64,000 bases of DNA from Boswellia sacra (taxonomy: Eukaryota; Streptophyta; Magnoliopsida; Sapindales; Burseraceae), in assembly GCA_013180625.2 (NCBI GenBank), contig SNVD02014099.1, forward strand, positions 434,001 to 498,000, read 5' to 3'. Each line of letters opens with the position of its first letter. The stretch's first letter is position 1. The translations under genes and the position numbers were made by a program. Below the pieces are notes generated by a model. The model searched no databases. It saw only the letters and a list, made by a program, of their open reading frames with translations, and had not been told where the DNA came from. This document shows, piece after piece, positions 62,610 to 64,000 of the stretch.

Positions 62610-63180
62610 GATAATTCACACTTGACGGTAAAAAACATTCAAATATGATAATAACGAAAAAAATTATTTTGAAGAACTTAACAATAATAAACAGTTAAAT
62701 ATGAGTAAAAAAAATTTTTCATACTTGATAAAATACAACCGTCAAGTATAAAAAATATTATTTTATAATAATATTTGTCTGTCAAAAAGAAGTCAAATAT
62801 TATTCTACCACCACATACTTGACAGTTAAATACAATCAAATTTGAAAGAATTCAACCGTTACGTTTATTATATTTGACTGTTATAGTCAAATATTATAAC
62901 AGTATTTTCAAAATTTCGACCGTTAAATTCGTAATATTTGACGGTTTTTGTCAAATATTGCTTCAAAAAACGGTCAAATAATGCTAAAAAATCAATTCCA
63001 ATTGCATATAAACTTGACTACTTATTAAGAGTCAAATATATTATAATATATATTTGACTGTTCGACCAACTACCAACTATTATCATATTTGATGGTGACA
63101 TATATAACTCGCAGTAACCGTCAAATATGATCAAATTTGACGGCAAAAAATAGTCAAATATTTTTGTTTTTCTTGTAGTG
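62610..63180 (+). repeat. Right subterminal repeat region of the CACTA element
   Basis: More than ten copies, in both orientations, of a motif around ATATTTGACGG or CCGTCAAATAT within 570 bases. The left end has only a few copies. In CACTA elements such motifs are the binding sites of the element-coded DNA-binding protein. Confidence 0.8.
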
Positions 63181-63246
63181 TAGGGCTTTGCTAACATAAA
63201 TTCTTGAACATGATATGATTGTGCTATCTATTTCTTGTTGAAACAG

Positions 63247-63359
63247 GTTAAAAGTGAAAAGTTAGTACGTGATATTGGACTGAAGACCGAAGTTACATTT
63301 GATGACATTGTGGAAATCCTAGAAGTATAGAGAAGATCTAAACCTCCATTCATTGCTAG
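63247..63359 (+). pseudogene. Broken exon resembling NO VEIN (HSP90-like ATPase family)
   Basis: After an AG acceptor (GAAACAG) the reading is VKSEKLVRDIGLKTEV, then TFDDIVEILEV, a TAG stop, then RRSKPPFIAR before a GT donor. In the plant NO VEIN-type proteins I recall, a Trp follows the LEV-like position (LEVWRRS), so TGG to TAG would explain the stop. The match is from memory of a short motif, so it is tentative. It lies just outside the 17.4-kb element and may be a fragment held by the outer CACTA element or the edge of a decayed gene. Confidence 0.4.
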
Positions 63360-64000
63360 GTATTACTGCATTTTTATGAGGCTGTTTGTGAACCATGAGG
63401 ATTTTTTTATTCATATATTGGTTGATTTTGCTATTCATATTTTCATTAATTGCTAAAGTAAAATTTGTAAAAAAAATTATCTAGTTCTCTTTTGATTGTT
63501 GGAGGATGCTGGTTGTACTTGTATATTTGGCCAACTATTTTGGAGAATTCACCCTTTATACTTAATTTCTAAAGCTCAAAAAAAAAAAAACTTTTTTGTT
63601 GAATGATATATTCAGTTAATGCATTTACATTATATTATTGTCCTGCTGAATGGTATATTTAGTTAATACCTTATAATATGTCATTGTCTTGCTGAATGTC
63701 ATATTCAGTTTACTGAAAGTCTCTTTGTTTATTCTAAAAAAAAAAAGGTTAATACATTAAAATATAGAGGACTACTTACAGGAGATTATTTGTACCCAAG
63801 TTAGAAGTTTTTAGAATGCAGAATAATACCTATGAAAGGGGCCTAATATTTTGGCTAAACTCTAGATTTATAAAATTTGATCTTGGTATTCCGCATAGGT
63901 TGATCAATGAATTACTGATGCTGTAGTAGTCTGATAGTGAAGATGCATGTTTTTGTCATAAGGAAAACATTTTCCTTCTAAGGAAAACATGTTCCTTTCT
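63360..64000. other. AT-rich DNA at the window end
   Basis: I see no coding sequence or element end. Short repeats around TTGCTGAATG(G/T)(T/C)ATATT occur at about 63,640-63,710. Confidence 0.4.

Larger units (their letters stand above)
45787..63180 (+). mobile_element. CACTA (En/Spm) transposon with complete ends, 17.4 kb
   Basis: The left end is CACTACAAGAAA and the right end is its reverse complement TTTCTTGTAGTG in the last 12 bases. TAG lies on both sides (45,784-45,786 and 63,181-63,183), the 3-bp duplication of CACTA elements. Both ends have subterminal TTTGAC or GTCAAA repeats. The order of contents on the plus strand is: long leader (45.9-52.9 kb), TNP2 transposase, a second transposon protein, a Ulp1-like protease part, a captured cellular gene piece, and the subterminal repeats. 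Transposase has stops and frameshifts, so the copy is not autonomous now. Confidence 0.9.

Noticed and set aside
1..64000. CRISPR arrays, riboswitches, rRNA and tRNA genes
   Set aside because: None was seen. The sequence is eukaryotic nuclear DNA, and the repeats found are explained by transposons, microsatellites or local duplications.

Overview
This is a stretch of nuclear chromosome from a dicot plant. The evidence is long AT-rich introns with GT-AG splice sites, an intact plant trithorax-type histone methyltransferase gene, receptor-like-protein (RLP) pseudogenes of the Cf-9 type, and plant transposons with typical end structures. The species cannot be fixed from the sequence alone; a woody eudicot is plausible but unproven.

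Layout. (1) 1-13.3 kb: one intact gene on the plus strand, an ATX1/ATX2-type H3K4 methyltransferase of 24 coding exons and 1085 codons, with its promoter side and 3' side. It is the only gene here that I can read through without a lesion. (2) 13.3-22.6 kb: AT-rich intergenic DNA with a degraded Ty1/copia-type LTR plus primer-binding site (17.2-17.8 kb), and a short-bodied LTR element (19.6-22.6 kb) that carries a nested hAT-like element. (3) 22.7-37.5 kb: the remains of one or two minus-strand RLP genes. They are broken by a head-to-head inverted pair of endogenous pararetrovirus (florendovirus-like) 3' ends. One viral arm is itself split by a gag-only LTR retrotransposon, and the RLP sequence is also split by a perfect 438-bp palindromic insertion. 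About 1.17 kb of RLP sequence is present as a direct copy on both sides of the viral block. (4) 37.5-43.4 kb: intergenic DNA with an old direct duplication, a solo LTR and a 1.4-kb Harbinger-like element. (5) 43.4-64 kb: the left end of one CACTA transposon at 43,421. Probably nested in it is a second, complete-ended CACTA element of 17.4 kb (45,787-63,180). This carries decayed TNP2 transposase, a second transposon protein with a DUF8039-like part, a Ulp1-like protease domain and a captured two-exon piece of a LEUNIG_HOMOLOG-like gene. Just beyond its right end lies a broken exon resembling NO VEIN.

The genes do not form a pathway. The window reads as one conserved chromatin-regulator gene beside a decaying RLP cluster that has collected nested insertions. 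Their order can be partly worked out: RLP frameshift, then viral block with flanking duplication, then the LTR element and the palindrome. All coordinates were read by eye; element ends, target-site duplications and exon borders were checked base by base where stated, and other borders are approximate.
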